Shown here one piece after another: positions 10,301-20,400 of a DNA stretch of 64,000 nucleotides (position 1 is its first letter; the number at the start of each line of letters is the position of its first letter). Under the pieces are notes generated by a model. It was not told where the DNA came from. It worked only from the letters and a program-made list of their open reading frames with translations, and did not search any database. Origin of the DNA: UBA961 sp014191195 (lineage in GTDB: Bacteria; Bacteroidota; Ignavibacteria; Kapaibacteriales; UBA961); assembly GCA_964204605.1 (NCBI GenBank), contig OZ123195.1, positions 1,922,001 through 1,986,000 of the forward strand. Reading direction: 5' to 3'. Made by a program: the position numbers and the translations under genes.

Positions 10301-10453
10301 GTAGCCGTTTTCCCGTCCTGTTAAGCTTAACATAGGAATGTCAGCCTTTGGTATTGCCGCATAAACTCTAAATGAGCTTATAAGCGTAATGCACAAAGAC
10401 AGAAAAAACAGAGCCGTAAATCGTCTCTTAATTCTTGTGTCTGAAGTTTGCAT
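7373..10453 (-). CDS. Large secreted protein with type IX C-terminal sorting domain
   Basis: The start at 10453 (MQTSDTRIKRRF) is chosen because GGAG lies 6 bases upstream; the ORF itself is open to 10480. It encodes about 1026 residues with a signal peptide (FTALFFLSLCITLISSFRVYAA), a long beta-rich body without an enzyme motif that I recognise, and a C-terminal sorting domain (VYPNPATNALNV, DIFGNTVASS, NGTYTLTISV, ending IVINR). Two segments with WNLLSLPLRP and GWNTVGTP and an adjacent GIGYFVKF/GLGYWIKV motif form an internal duplication that is common in Ignavibacteria surface proteins. It is last in the operon 14348 to 7373 and ends in a terminator. Confidence 0.85.
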   Translation of the reverse strand: MQTSDTRIKRRFTALFFLSLCITLISSFRVYAAIPKADIPMLSLTGRENGYNNAVYSDGRIWLGYADTRIREILVPVYIKNLWYDSTNVTDKRYSGFPIYSFTYSILYDGRVFEALGAQFTGSKRTDPVGIAQGFELEFDDIPDTTRYGVYIRGSVSAETKYGRRLYVTGRSTKPLPVTDEDGTFRELMYIRMKVTLTKNNLTNDPTKYNGSDKSALYISNDSMTFNDFRVGRDNPFPLVSDGDQTNPYKDKSYRKDKRDSIALAGVSMSSDLLPEFPSRPGVIWVNYGELPQISFKDFQGNGFDQVRQDPTAADGSKWELTTPLVIDSATNARDARRDIILLNSSVRSRLTNLNIRSDSPWLFFQTVSPGFQPIRNISRDADIDFIDNGINGPVPPNLKDARNQIVPGQDPIRFRIFARTSELRNGDAEYAGIYIGYITLTSNSAKVSPVRLKVTFIHLRNPVEPGSFARPKSPEFGLDWGMKLTIRNSRGAIGDTTNLVFGTGHRATDGPDTLFGEYAYDPLNIATGFYARWYTPWVKDANGVEVAPNGLGDLQVDATDDKPYRRDSRSRDIRDYSVDSTLFYLCRFDANGVNNYPIVLTWDIRDFPDGADLYLRDTLNGGIFSVNMREATPDGDYGRSFTIRDAKIKSFVIEYRLPGSASFPVVQKGWNLLSLPLRPSNPNYKAVFPNAINKPFLFSNNQYQDEQILKPGIGYFVKFGDNIDSTQIGSRVSEFRKNFNEVRLFGGWNTVGTPSSRVNVADITYELNSGAIETLKNDVYGYTTDRGYTSVSEIVPGLGYWIKVQNEGYYRAKGSGLPKVISNSSNEFAGFSSVIIQDADGKSNTLKVSELNTVNTNRFELPPVFASDMFDVRFANNSYVANGNDMTIRVQGATFPMTLTSQGLIGNYTAINATTGEILGVVSSSNALVINNSNVSTIKLAKVLNADAANVEVYPNPATNALNVRTATTGAVSVNMLDIFGNTVASSSINGNALTINTNEFANGTYTLTISVNGVITTQRIVINR

Positions 10454-10502
10454 TTGTAACTCCGTTTGATGATACATCAATAAATGTTATTAATTGTTAT
10501 TT

Positions 10503-11633
10503 CTATTCTAAGTATTTAATAAGGTTTGTGCCTATTTTGAGTGCTTTCTTTCTTTTAGTTGTTGGTAGTAATGCTATATCTGCAATACAATCGGTTTCTA
10601 TAAAACGACCCATCACATCATAAAAGTCAGTACACATTTCTTGCTTTCTATATTCTTCATGTACTAAATTGATAATTGTATCAATTTTACTTTTTCGAAA
10701 CAAAGCAAGACTTAAGAGAGAAGTATCATTTATGATTAAACAATCACATTTGAGTCCTTCTGTATATAATAACCACTTTGAAATTGTAAGAGTATCTTCT
10801 ATTTCTTGGTTAATTATAAGTTTCACATCTAATAATGCTGTCTTATATTTTTCAATCTTTCTAATTTCTATTTCTGAGCTGTCTTTACTAAATGCATACA
10901 CTATATTTTCTAGTGATACAATATTAGGACTTAATGTGCTTGTTGAGTTAGGAGTTAATTGTTTTGTAATCAATTTAATCCCACTATTTCCTGCATATTT
11001 ATCAAGCTTTACTTTTACAGTATAACTTGTATCATATTTCAATTTATCATATTCTATTGAATCTATTACAGATTTTGAGTCAGTTAATTCAATAGAGGAA
11101 GATAAGCTTTCTTTTGTCCTATTAAATAATAAACATGTATTATTTAAAACTATTGGTCTGTCTTCCGTTCCAAATTCAAAAGCTGGTATAAACTCAGCTA
11201 TCTTTACAATAGTAGAATCTGTACATAAAGGATTTTTCCAAAATCCAGAGAAGACTACTAAAATCGAATCCCCACTTAAATAACCTTCATTATAATCTAA
11301 GAAACCTATAACACTTGCAATTCCTGGCTCTCTTATTCTAAAAAAGAAATTTCTTGAGGCAATTTTACTACTCATTGTGTTGACTTTTAGTACTTGGTCT
11401 ATAACTACTTTTGATGTATCAAAAGATATATCAATTTCATAACCAGCAAGACTATCTGTCGTATAAAGTGTCGTTTTTAAAAGTACAGTAAACCTAGATT
11501 TTGTGCCAGAACATATATCATCATCTGGTATCGCATCTATAGTTAAGATCATTTGTCGAGGAAAGCTACCGAACATCGCTGTATTACTCATAAAAGAAAT
11601 GAGTAACACAGCATATGTTAAGTATAATTTCAT
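10503..11633 (-). CDS. Secreted protein with cohesin-like N-terminal domain
   Basis: A 376-residue protein with a signal peptide (MKLYLTYAVLLISFMSNTAM). Residues ~27-165 show a cohesin-like pattern: AGYEIDISFDTSKVVIDQV, then IGFLDYNEGYLSGDSILVVF. The C-terminus holds YDVMGRFIETD, a piece resembling the middle of a type IX sorting domain, and ends in GTNLIKYLE without the usual final strand. It lies 9 bases after the 14348-11643 gene and 49 bases before the 10453 gene, so the three are probably one operon. The cohesin assignment rests on pattern only; the domain may be structural rather than dockerin-binding. Confidence 0.6.
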   Translation of the reverse strand: MKLYLTYAVLLISFMSNTAMFGSFPRQMILTIDAIPDDDICSGTKSRFTVLLKTTLYTTDSLAGYEIDISFDTSKVVIDQVLKVNTMSSKIASRNFFFRIREPGIASVIGFLDYNEGYLSGDSILVVFSGFWKNPLCTDSTIVKIAEFIPAFEFGTEDRPIVLNNTCLLFNRTKESLSSSIELTDSKSVIDSIEYDKLKYDTSYTVKVKLDKYAGNSGIKLITKQLTPNSTSTLSPNIVSLENIVYAFSKDSSEIEIRKIEKYKTALLDVKLIINQEIEDTLTISKWLLYTEGLKCDCLIINDTSLLSLALFRKSKIDTIINLVHEEYRKQEMCTDFYDVMGRFIETDCIADIALLPTTKRKKALKIGTNLIKYLE

Positions 11634-11642
11634 TTACGATTA

Positions 11643-14348
11643 TTAGCGTTTTACAACTACATATTTAGATGTATGTGAACCATTAACCATTGATATTGTA
11701 TATACACCTGCTGAGTAACCAGCGAATGTATTTATCAACATTGTTTCTTGATTGATATTCATTGTTGAAATAACTTTACCTGTAACATCAGATACTGTTA
11801 ACATTCCACCTTTGAATTCAGCTGGGACATTTACCATAATCTCATTTTCAAATGGATTAGGATAAGCAGCCATAACACTAGATAAATCATTATTTTCAAT
11901 AATTTCTTTACCTAATACTTTATCATTTACAATTTTAGTTGTTGCTTGTAAATCATTTTCATTGTTTACAGTAATAAATGCAATTGGAGATGTAATATCT
12001 GTAATGCATGAAGAAGCAAAATGAACTGTCTTAGAATCATTAGTAATGATATTACCTGATTCCTCATTAGAAGTTTCAGCAGATTTTACTTCTGCATTTA
12101 ATGTAACACTAAATGAGAAAGGATTATTTGTTTTTGCATTTGCATATACTGGAACTACTTTGTGTCCTTCTGCAGAAACAAAAGGCTTACCAAATGAAAT
12201 TCCATTAGATACCGGAGTAACTGATTTACCATAAGATGGAATTGTGTCCCATATCCATGGTAATGATGGAATTCTACCTGCATTGTAATGTAAGATATAA
12301 GCTGCATCTAAAGGTGTTGCTTCAAAATAAATTAAGCGCAATGGACCAATATCAGCAGGTAAACCAGATAAGCTTTCTACAGAATCATAACGTACACGAG
12401 TACCAAAAGTATCGCGGTCAATTGGACGTCTCCAGCTTAAGGTATCTCTTTGATCATCAAATGTACGTGTACTATAATAGAAACGTCCATTGTGATTTAC
12501 GTCTGCATGATATGAATTACCATATTGAATAGAATCAACTTTATAATCATTTGTCAGTTTAGAATCATTTACTAACCAACGCATAATTAATCTTGCATCA
12601 TTTACAGTAACAAAACGATTTTGTTGAAGACCTGTATGTTTTCTTGTTCTAATTTGTGATAAATCAGCATCACCGTCACCCCAACCTGCTGTATAATAGC
12701 GTGGGACAGCACGGAAGAAAATACGACGACCTTCTGAAGATGATGCTCCACCACTTGGGCGCCATCCGTCTGTTAGTAATTTTGATGAAAATGCAGTTCT
12801 AATATTATTGTAAGTTAAACCATTGATGAAATCAGCATTAGGAGGTAAAAGACCACCTAAATTACCTTTTAAACCAACTGAAGAACCTTTAACATTGATC
12901 GCTTTAGCTGTAGTTAATGTATTATTACCAACATCACCATATGCAAATTCGATTCCACCTGCATAATTTGAAGGATAGATTTCATCTACACCTTCATAAA
13001 ATACAGCTTGAAAATTAGCTACTGAGTTTGGTAATGTCTTATCATTAACATTTAAGTTCTTCCATTGAAGAATTAAACGTCTACTTGGATAAGAACCAAC
13101 TACTACATAAGAAATTTCAGAACCTAAGTAGAATCCTGCAGAACTTGGCACTGCTTGTTCACCACCACGACGGTAAATGTGGTCACCCCAGAATGGAGCT
13201 ACTACATTAAATGGATAAGAAGAACTATTAATATACAATGCATTCGGATCAGCTGAAACTATATGTGTAAACACTTCAGGATCTGAAAATGTCGAATATC
13301 CATTGATATTTATCCAAAGATTGGTTTGCTTTAAACCAGCAAATGTAAAATCAAAGTTTAATCGACTTAAATCAACTTTATAGTACCCATCATCTCTGTC
13401 TGATCCCATTGAGAATCTTGAGTAGAAATCATCAGGATTGATTGGTGTTGAACGTTGATAAGTTTCAAAGCGAATAGTTTTACTTGTTGTTCCAGATACT
13501 GGCCAAAAAGTAGTAGTATTCATTGATGATGTTGTTGTAGCTGGATTTAAATAACTTAAGCCATTCATAAATTGCTTAGCTGAAGCACCATTAATACCAA
13601 CCGATGCGCCATTCATTGCTGTTGGTGAAATATTACCATTACCACCAAATGCACCATATGCAAATTCAATGTCTGGAGCCTTATTATTTGCTGCTAAATT
13701 TACACCAACTGTTGTTGGTACATCTCTTTCATAAAATGAGACTTGAAAATTCGCTACGCTAGTAGGATCACCAACACCGTTATTTGTATTAACATTTAAA
13801 TTTTTCCATTCAATTGTCAATTTACGCTTAGGTATAGATCCAGATATCTGATATGAAATAGCAGATTTCAAAAATCCACCAGTACCATCTGTGTAATTAT
13901 GGTTACCCCAATATGGAGCAACTACACTTGTTAAAGAATCACCACGGAACAATGCCATAGGATCTAAGCCATTGCTTGACGGAAATGCATTAAAAACTAC
14001 AAATCCATTTACTGATATTGAAATATCGGTAGTTGCAGGGTATGTTGAGCCTGCATATTGAATTGTAAATGGTAGTTTTAGTGAAACATAACCATCTTTT
14101 TTATCATTAGGAACTAAAGCTATAGCTCCTGCACCATTTTCTGTATATTCTAAATTTACATTATATGGTGACAAAAATCTCTCACTAAGTGTAGCAGGTG
14201 TTTTACCATAATCAATGTATAGTCTTCCCTCTACAACTGTTGGAGCGTCGAATTCATCATATACTCGTTGTGCTGATGCATACTGAAATGCAGAAGCTAG
14301 CAGAAGCGCAACAAGCAACGATGTACATTTTGATATAAAATCTTTCAT
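11643..14348 (-). CDS. Large secreted protein with duplicated beta domain, dockerin-like segment and type IX sorting domain
   Basis: A 901-residue protein with a signal peptide (SLLVALLLASAFQYASAQ). Two ~260-residue units are related: VVAPYWGNH/VVAPFWGDH, then KLTIEWKNLNVN/LILQWKNLNVN, then EFAYG in both. After them, WGDGDADLS with VNDARLIMRWL, and HADVNHNGRF with LDAAYILHYNAGRI, form an interrupted dockerin-like pair of calcium-binding F-hands. The end (AYPNPFENEIMV, SDVTGKVIS, AGVYTISMV, VVVKR) is a type IX sorting domain. It is the first gene of a three-gene secreted operon, preceded by a 30-base palindrome. No catalytic motif is recognised. Confidence 0.85.
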   Translation of the reverse strand: MKDFISKCTSLLVALLLASAFQYASAQRVYDEFDAPTVVEGRLYIDYGKTPATLSERFLSPYNVNLEYTENGAGAIALVPNDKKDGYVSLKLPFTIQYAGSTYPATTDISISVNGFVVFNAFPSSNGLDPMALFRGDSLTSVVAPYWGNHNYTDGTGGFLKSAISYQISGSIPKRKLTIEWKNLNVNTNNGVGDPTSVANFQVSFYERDVPTTVGVNLAANNKAPDIEFAYGAFGGNGNISPTAMNGASVGINGASAKQFMNGLSYLNPATTTSSMNTTTFWPVSGTTSKTIRFETYQRSTPINPDDFYSRFSMGSDRDDGYYKVDLSRLNFDFTFAGLKQTNLWININGYSTFSDPEVFTHIVSADPNALYINSSSYPFNVVAPFWGDHIYRRGGEQAVPSSAGFYLGSEISYVVVGSYPSRRLILQWKNLNVNDKTLPNSVANFQAVFYEGVDEIYPSNYAGGIEFAYGDVGNNTLTTAKAINVKGSSVGLKGNLGGLLPPNADFINGLTYNNIRTAFSSKLLTDGWRPSGGASSSEGRRIFFRAVPRYYTAGWGDGDADLSQIRTRKHTGLQQNRFVTVNDARLIMRWLVNDSKLTNDYKVDSIQYGNSYHADVNHNGRFYYSTRTFDDQRDTLSWRRPIDRDTFGTRVRYDSVESLSGLPADIGPLRLIYFEATPLDAAYILHYNAGRIPSLPWIWDTIPSYGKSVTPVSNGISFGKPFVSAEGHKVVPVYANAKTNNPFSFSVTLNAEVKSAETSNEESGNIITNDSKTVHFASSCITDITSPIAFITVNNENDLQATTKIVNDKVLGKEIIENNDLSSVMAAYPNPFENEIMVNVPAEFKGGMLTVSDVTGKVISTMNINQETMLINTFAGYSAGVYTISMVNGSHTSKYVVVKR

Positions 14349-14369
14349 TGTATATTCCTTAATTAAATA

Positions 14370-14399
14370 CTGTCATCCCGCTTTATTACGGGATGACAG
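14370..14399. repeat. Perfect 11-bp inverted repeat, possible terminator or REP-type palindrome
   Basis: CTGTCATCCCG (14370-14380) and CGGGATGACAG (14389-14399) are perfect complements with an 8-base loop. It lies 12 bases after the stop of the giant gene (minus strand) and 22 bases before the next start. No T-run follows on the minus strand, so it may be a processing or stability hairpin, or a member of a dispersed palindromic repeat family, rather than a classical terminator. Confidence 0.7.
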
Positions 14400-14410
14400 A
14401 ATCGTAAATC

Positions 14411-17400
14411 TTATCTTGCTACTACTACATTTCTGTTAATTATATCTGATCCAACAGTTAATCTTACATTGTATACGCCTGTTGCAACTGGTTTGCCACT
14501 TGCATCATTTGTATTCCAAGAAACAATAGATGTTCCGATTGTAAGATCGCTATTGAAGCGGTTTACTAAGTTACCAAGCATATCATAGATCTGAACTTCA
14601 ACATTTTCTCTTGAAGATGTAATGCTAAAGTTTACTGTTTCATTTGCAGGATTTGGTACTGCTTCAGAAACAATTGATTGACCCATAACTGAAGTTGGTT
14701 GATCTTCATTTACATTACTTGCATGATCGTATAAGATAACGAATGAATTAACTACATCTTGCTTGATAGAGATTGTATATTCATCTCCGCTTGATGATGT
14801 ATCGATTAATTCGCTCTTCTTACCTGAACCTGTAGCCATGTCCACTTGGAAGTAGTTAAATGATCCACCATCCATAATTCTCCATGATCCACCACTTGGA
14901 TTTTTAACAGCATCTCTACGAGTAGGTACTGTTGATTTTTTCCACTTAAGTTTCACAGGGAATGTAGGCGATGTATTACCTAATTCAGCTCCAGCTTGGA
15001 AACGACCTTTGTAAATAGATCTAGTTGAATCACCTTTAATTGCAGTTGGGAAGATGTTTCTATGTATACCGTTAGTTTTAACGATAGTCCAACGAGCATC
15101 AAACACATCTGTCGGTGGGAATGGAGGTAATTCAAATTCACAGTAGTTAGCGTCTAACTTACCTTCATCAGGTAATTTTTCACCTGTAGTTGCATTTCTA
15201 GCTGTACCGAAGTATAGATCTTGGAATGCACCAAGTGAATTTTCTACTCTAATTGTTGTAGTAAAGTCTGTAACATCTGATACATTTACTTTATACTCAG
15301 TATAAGTAACTGTATCACCGTCATCAAACTTAACTCTGATAGTAACTTTACCATTATTGATCAAGTTTGCAGGAATATTTAATACTCCATTTGACTTGAT
15401 GATAATATTATTATTCATTGCAGCATTTGTATCAGCTACTGAACCTTTGATTTCAGAAGGCTCAACAGTTACGTTTCCAATTGGAGGATCAATAGAAATT
15501 TTGATAATTTCTTTGCCTTCATTTGGTTCTTGACGTAATAAGTCAATATCAGATACAATCATACTATCGATATAATCGACACCATTAGCAATACAACGTA
15601 TTGATGGAGAAGCTTTCGCTCTTGGTGCATGATTTGTACTATCAACTTCTAATACCAATGTCTTAAGATCTGTTAAACCACCTTTATCTGTAATTAATAC
15701 TGTAACAGTATCAGGATTACCTGTTGCAATTTTACGTGGAGCATCTTTAACACCTGGATTACCAGATAATAAACCGCTTTTAGGATTAATGTGCAACCAG
15801 TTTGGTGTAACTTTGATGTCTTTCAAATTCCAGTAGCCTGCTTCAGGGAAGCATGGATCTTTTGCAATACTATCGCGTGTCTCAGCAGCATAAATTAATT
15901 CAAATGTTTGTTCCTGACCAAAGTTAGGATCTTCATATGTAATTGCTTTTGCTGGATCTAAAAGTGCTGGATTATAATCCACACCTTCTTTAGCTGTTGG
16001 TAAAGGATTTTGGTTAGTTATTGTTGGAGATACGTTAATAAAGATTCTTTTAGTTAAATAACTAACACCTGAATGTCCATCATTTACTACGATTGTCATC
16101 ATTGAATCTGTATTTAATCCTCCATTAGATTGATCAACATTTGCACCTGGCTTAAGTAATGCTAAAGCTTCTGCTCTAGAAATACGTACATTTAATACAC
16201 CGTATGTTGTAAAGTCATAAGCAAAGGCATCTACTTGAGTATCACTTGCATCTTTGAAATAATACTTTTCTGTTAACCAATTAGGACGTACTATAGAAAG
16301 TTCATCACTTGATGTATCATCTACAGGACGAATTGTTTTTGATAAGAATGAATAAGAAGTTCTTCCATATTTGAAATCCCATCCTTCATTATTCTGTGCA
16401 ATCGAATCCTCTTTTTCATCATCTGTATTCATGTCAACAAAGAAACGAAGTTTATCTGTAACATTAGCAACAAATAGATTTTGATTTGCACCAGCAATAG
16501 GACAATTAGCACTTGTTTGTGTTGTTGTCAAATATACAGGAACACTATCAATTACATGAACTGAGAAACGATATGTGATTTTTCCATTATTACCAAAGTC
16601 AATTGTATCTTGATTCAAATAACGTGCATTATCTGGTGAATCATAAGCTTGAGCATGGAAATAAGAAGGATATAGATAGATAAACTTTGAAACAATTTCT
16701 TTTTGGAATGTTGCTTCTAGTTTAGAAGGATCTGTTAAATATGAACCTAATATACTTTTCTTAAATGCTGAATCAGCAAGTAAAATGCTATTTAAAGCAT
16801 CAGCAGAACGATATGTAGGAGCATAATTACGTGCAGAAACTTCAACAAACTCACCACCAGGAACTACATATGGATTAGAAGGCTTACCTTTTAATTCGAT
16901 ACGTCCTGTAGCACCATAATATGGATGAGAAGTTCTCTTAATATATGGCCATACTGTATCAGCTTTCATCCAACGGCGTAAAGCTGTTAATTTAGTAACT
17001 GATGTATCTGGTGTAAATGAACCATTAGGATTTTGGAATAATGGGAACCATGCATATTCTAATTGATTGTATTCCTTTAATACTTTATCAGTTCTAACAT
17101 TACCGTTCGCATCAATGTCTAATGCCCAACGTGGATCATAAAACTTATTAGAATCAATAGCTGTAATAACAAATAGTGTATCACGACCTTTATTATTGCT
17201 ATTTGGAGCACGATTATAACTTATATCTTCATTAACAAATACTTTGTTTTTGAATGAGCTTATGTACTGTGGGCTTACATTTGGATTTTCTACAGTCACC
17301 TTTGTACCAGTAAATACTGGAGGAGCTACTGTACTTCCAACACGGAAACCAACACCTTTTGCGATAGCAGCATCAACACCTTCTCTCCACAATGTTGTAC

Positions 17401-20400
17401 GTGAAACAACACGTACATAATCAGTAGGTCTTACAGGTAGTGTTCTGAACTTTTCACCAGCGAAATAAGTAACCTTATTATTAGTACCATTCTTTACTGA
17501 TGCTGGTAAATCTGAACGATTTGAATAAACAACATTATTGTTATTATCATAAACCAATTGATTACCAGAGAATTCCATTTCATATCTTCTTCCTGCTAAT
17601 GCAGAGCTATCTTCACGAACTGCATTGTCTGCAATAGCTGGTAATAATGAATTAGTACCACCATAATTTGCAAGACTTTCATAGTTTCTACGAACACGTG
17701 ATGTTGTACCTGTTCTTGTTGAAGAGTCAGCTACAAAATCAACACGACCACGTAGATATTCACGAGGATATACATTATCATTATCTTTTGTAGGAATATC
17801 TGTCATTTGACGCATATTCATACGGATAAAGTCGCCAGTAGAATCATTAATAACAAAGAATACAGATTCATTTAATGATAAGGCATCATCATTAGATTGA
17901 TTAGCATCTGCACCATTATATGCTGCGCGTGCTTCTAAGAATAATGGATAACCAATAGGATGAGTATATTCATTTGTTCTTTGATCGATAGCAAATTCTG
18001 ATTGTAATTTGCGCATTGATCTCCACAAGAGATTTTCTTTATCTGTAGAATAGTTCATAGAATCTGTTGCGAATGGATCGCGTGTTGTTCTACGAATTTG
18101 TTTTCCAGAAGATTGAGTACCACTTGTTGGATATAATTGAAGATTTGCTGGAATACCAACTGCAAAGTCTTCGATTGGAGACATTCTACGGTTTGAATAA
18201 TCTGCAGTATTAATATCTGTACCTTTATCAAAGATATCATATACTAAACCTTGCATTAACAATGTATCAGGAATTGTTCCTACTGTTAATGGCTTATATG
18301 CATAATCTAAACCAACTCTACCTGGAGCATTAGTACCATTATATTCAAATGGACCTTGCTCAGTTAGATTTATATATGTACCAGCTGCTTTATTGATAAA
18401 GCGTAAGTGTGTTGCACCATTGCCACGTACAAAGAATGTTTCTTGAATACCACCATAACTGAAACCTGGTTGTAAAGTATTTAATACTGTAGTAACATTG
18501 GCTTCTGTTTTGCCCCAATAATTACCTCGTAATGTATCAACACCACCAATACCTGTTCCAAATCCACCAGCTAAAGTACCTTTAGTATTAGCAGCATCTG
18601 GTAATCTAATTAAGAAACGAGCTTTATTATCGTAGAATGAATTACCTGAAGTAGAACCATTTGTGATATCAACTTTAGTTGCATCATGTCTAGCTTGATC
18701 TACTAATGTAGGATTTGCTGGTAGTTTGAATGAGTTATAACCTGGGCCAATAATTTCACCATATAAAATTGCACTAGCTAAATCGCTTGATGCAGGATGA
18801 CTTGGATTAATATATGGACCACCAATTACATCTTCTGAAGTGCCAACTGTTGAAGTTGCTTCATTTCCTGTAATTAATGAACGTTGAAATAAGAAACGTA
18901 AATTATAGTTATCTGAGTATAAAGCTGCACCGGTATAAGCCATGTTGTTTTGAATTCTAACACGGTTAAAGAAGATTGTATCATCACGGAAAGCTCTGTT
19001 GCTTGTAACACTATCTAAAACATAGATAGCACCACCTAAACCAACACCATTTTCACGTAAACCAGCTCTTGTAGCATTTACTATATAACCTGGATGATAA
19101 CGCTTAATATCTACATAATTCGCTGCACTTTGTGTTGTACCTGTACCCATCAATGATGGATCTGGATTAATATCTGCAGAATTATTTATAAATCGTGTTA
19201 ACATTCTTACATCAGCAGGAACTGCTGAAACTTGCTTATTATTAAAGATAGAGTCTGTTGCAATAAATGATGCTCTATCGATAACACCACTATTTGGATT
19301 AATAACAAAGAAATCGGCATCTGATATAAATAGACGATCAGATGAAGTTCTTGGATGAACCATTGCAATAGCACCACCATTTGAACTTAATGCTTTATTG
19401 TTTTCAAACAATACTGCTTTAACTAAGTTCAAATCTGCATTCATTGAATAAATACCACCACCACCACGAATGAATTTTTGTTCTTCTATGGTTGGGTTAA
19501 TACCAATTTGTCCTACAACATTTTCACGGAAATCTGCACGTACAAAACGGCAAACTCTTTGTGAAGCAGGAACAGGAGGTTCGATACTAGGTAAATGAAT
19601 TGCAACAGCACCACCTGAATAACCTGCGCGGTTTCTCAAGAAGTTAATGCTAAATCCAGGACCATATGACTGTGCAAGAGGTAAATCATTTATAAATCCA
19701 CCAGCACCATATACTGTCATATTTCTTTTTGTAAATATTGCTCCACCATGTGCTAATGCAGCATTATTTTCAAAGTTAATTCTACGGCCATAGTCACGAA
19801 TTAGGGGTCTGTTTAAATCAGATCCACCAATTATAGGTGAAAATGTAGAATCTGTATTACCATCAACATAGATAGCTCCACCAGAACTTGCTCTGTTATT
19901 AACAAAGTCTGTTCCTTGAACTGAAGAGCCACGTACTTGTAGACGACATAAAGAATTCTCGTGGAAAATAGCGCCACCTAAAGCATAATCTGCACTGTTT
20001 TTTGGAAGTAAATATGGCGTTGTTGCAGAGTTATTTCTAAACTCTCCATTTATAATAACAGATGTATAAGCACCTATATATAAAGCACCGCCTTTAGCAC
20101 CTCTTGATAACAATCCATCTTGACGATTTACAACTTTGTTATTTATAAATTTTACAAAGTCTTTTTCATTAAAACGAATTTTTGCAAATGGATTAGAACC
20201 ATCAACTCTTATAGAGTCATTAACGCCTAAACCAATTTCAATCTTTCTATATTCATCTGTAAAACGTCCACCGATATACATCGCTCCACCAAATGCTTGG
20301 TTTTTCCAGTCACTAATATTAGCGCCATCATAATCTAATGGAACAATTCGTGATGTATCATCAACCAATACTCGGCGAGTACCTGTCTTTAATGTATCTA

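Noticed and set aside
17396..17416. ACGTGAAAC with a nearby ACGTAC, resembling a second parS
   Set aside because: Only half of the palindrome is present and it lies in the coding sequence of the giant gene; the match is explained by codons.
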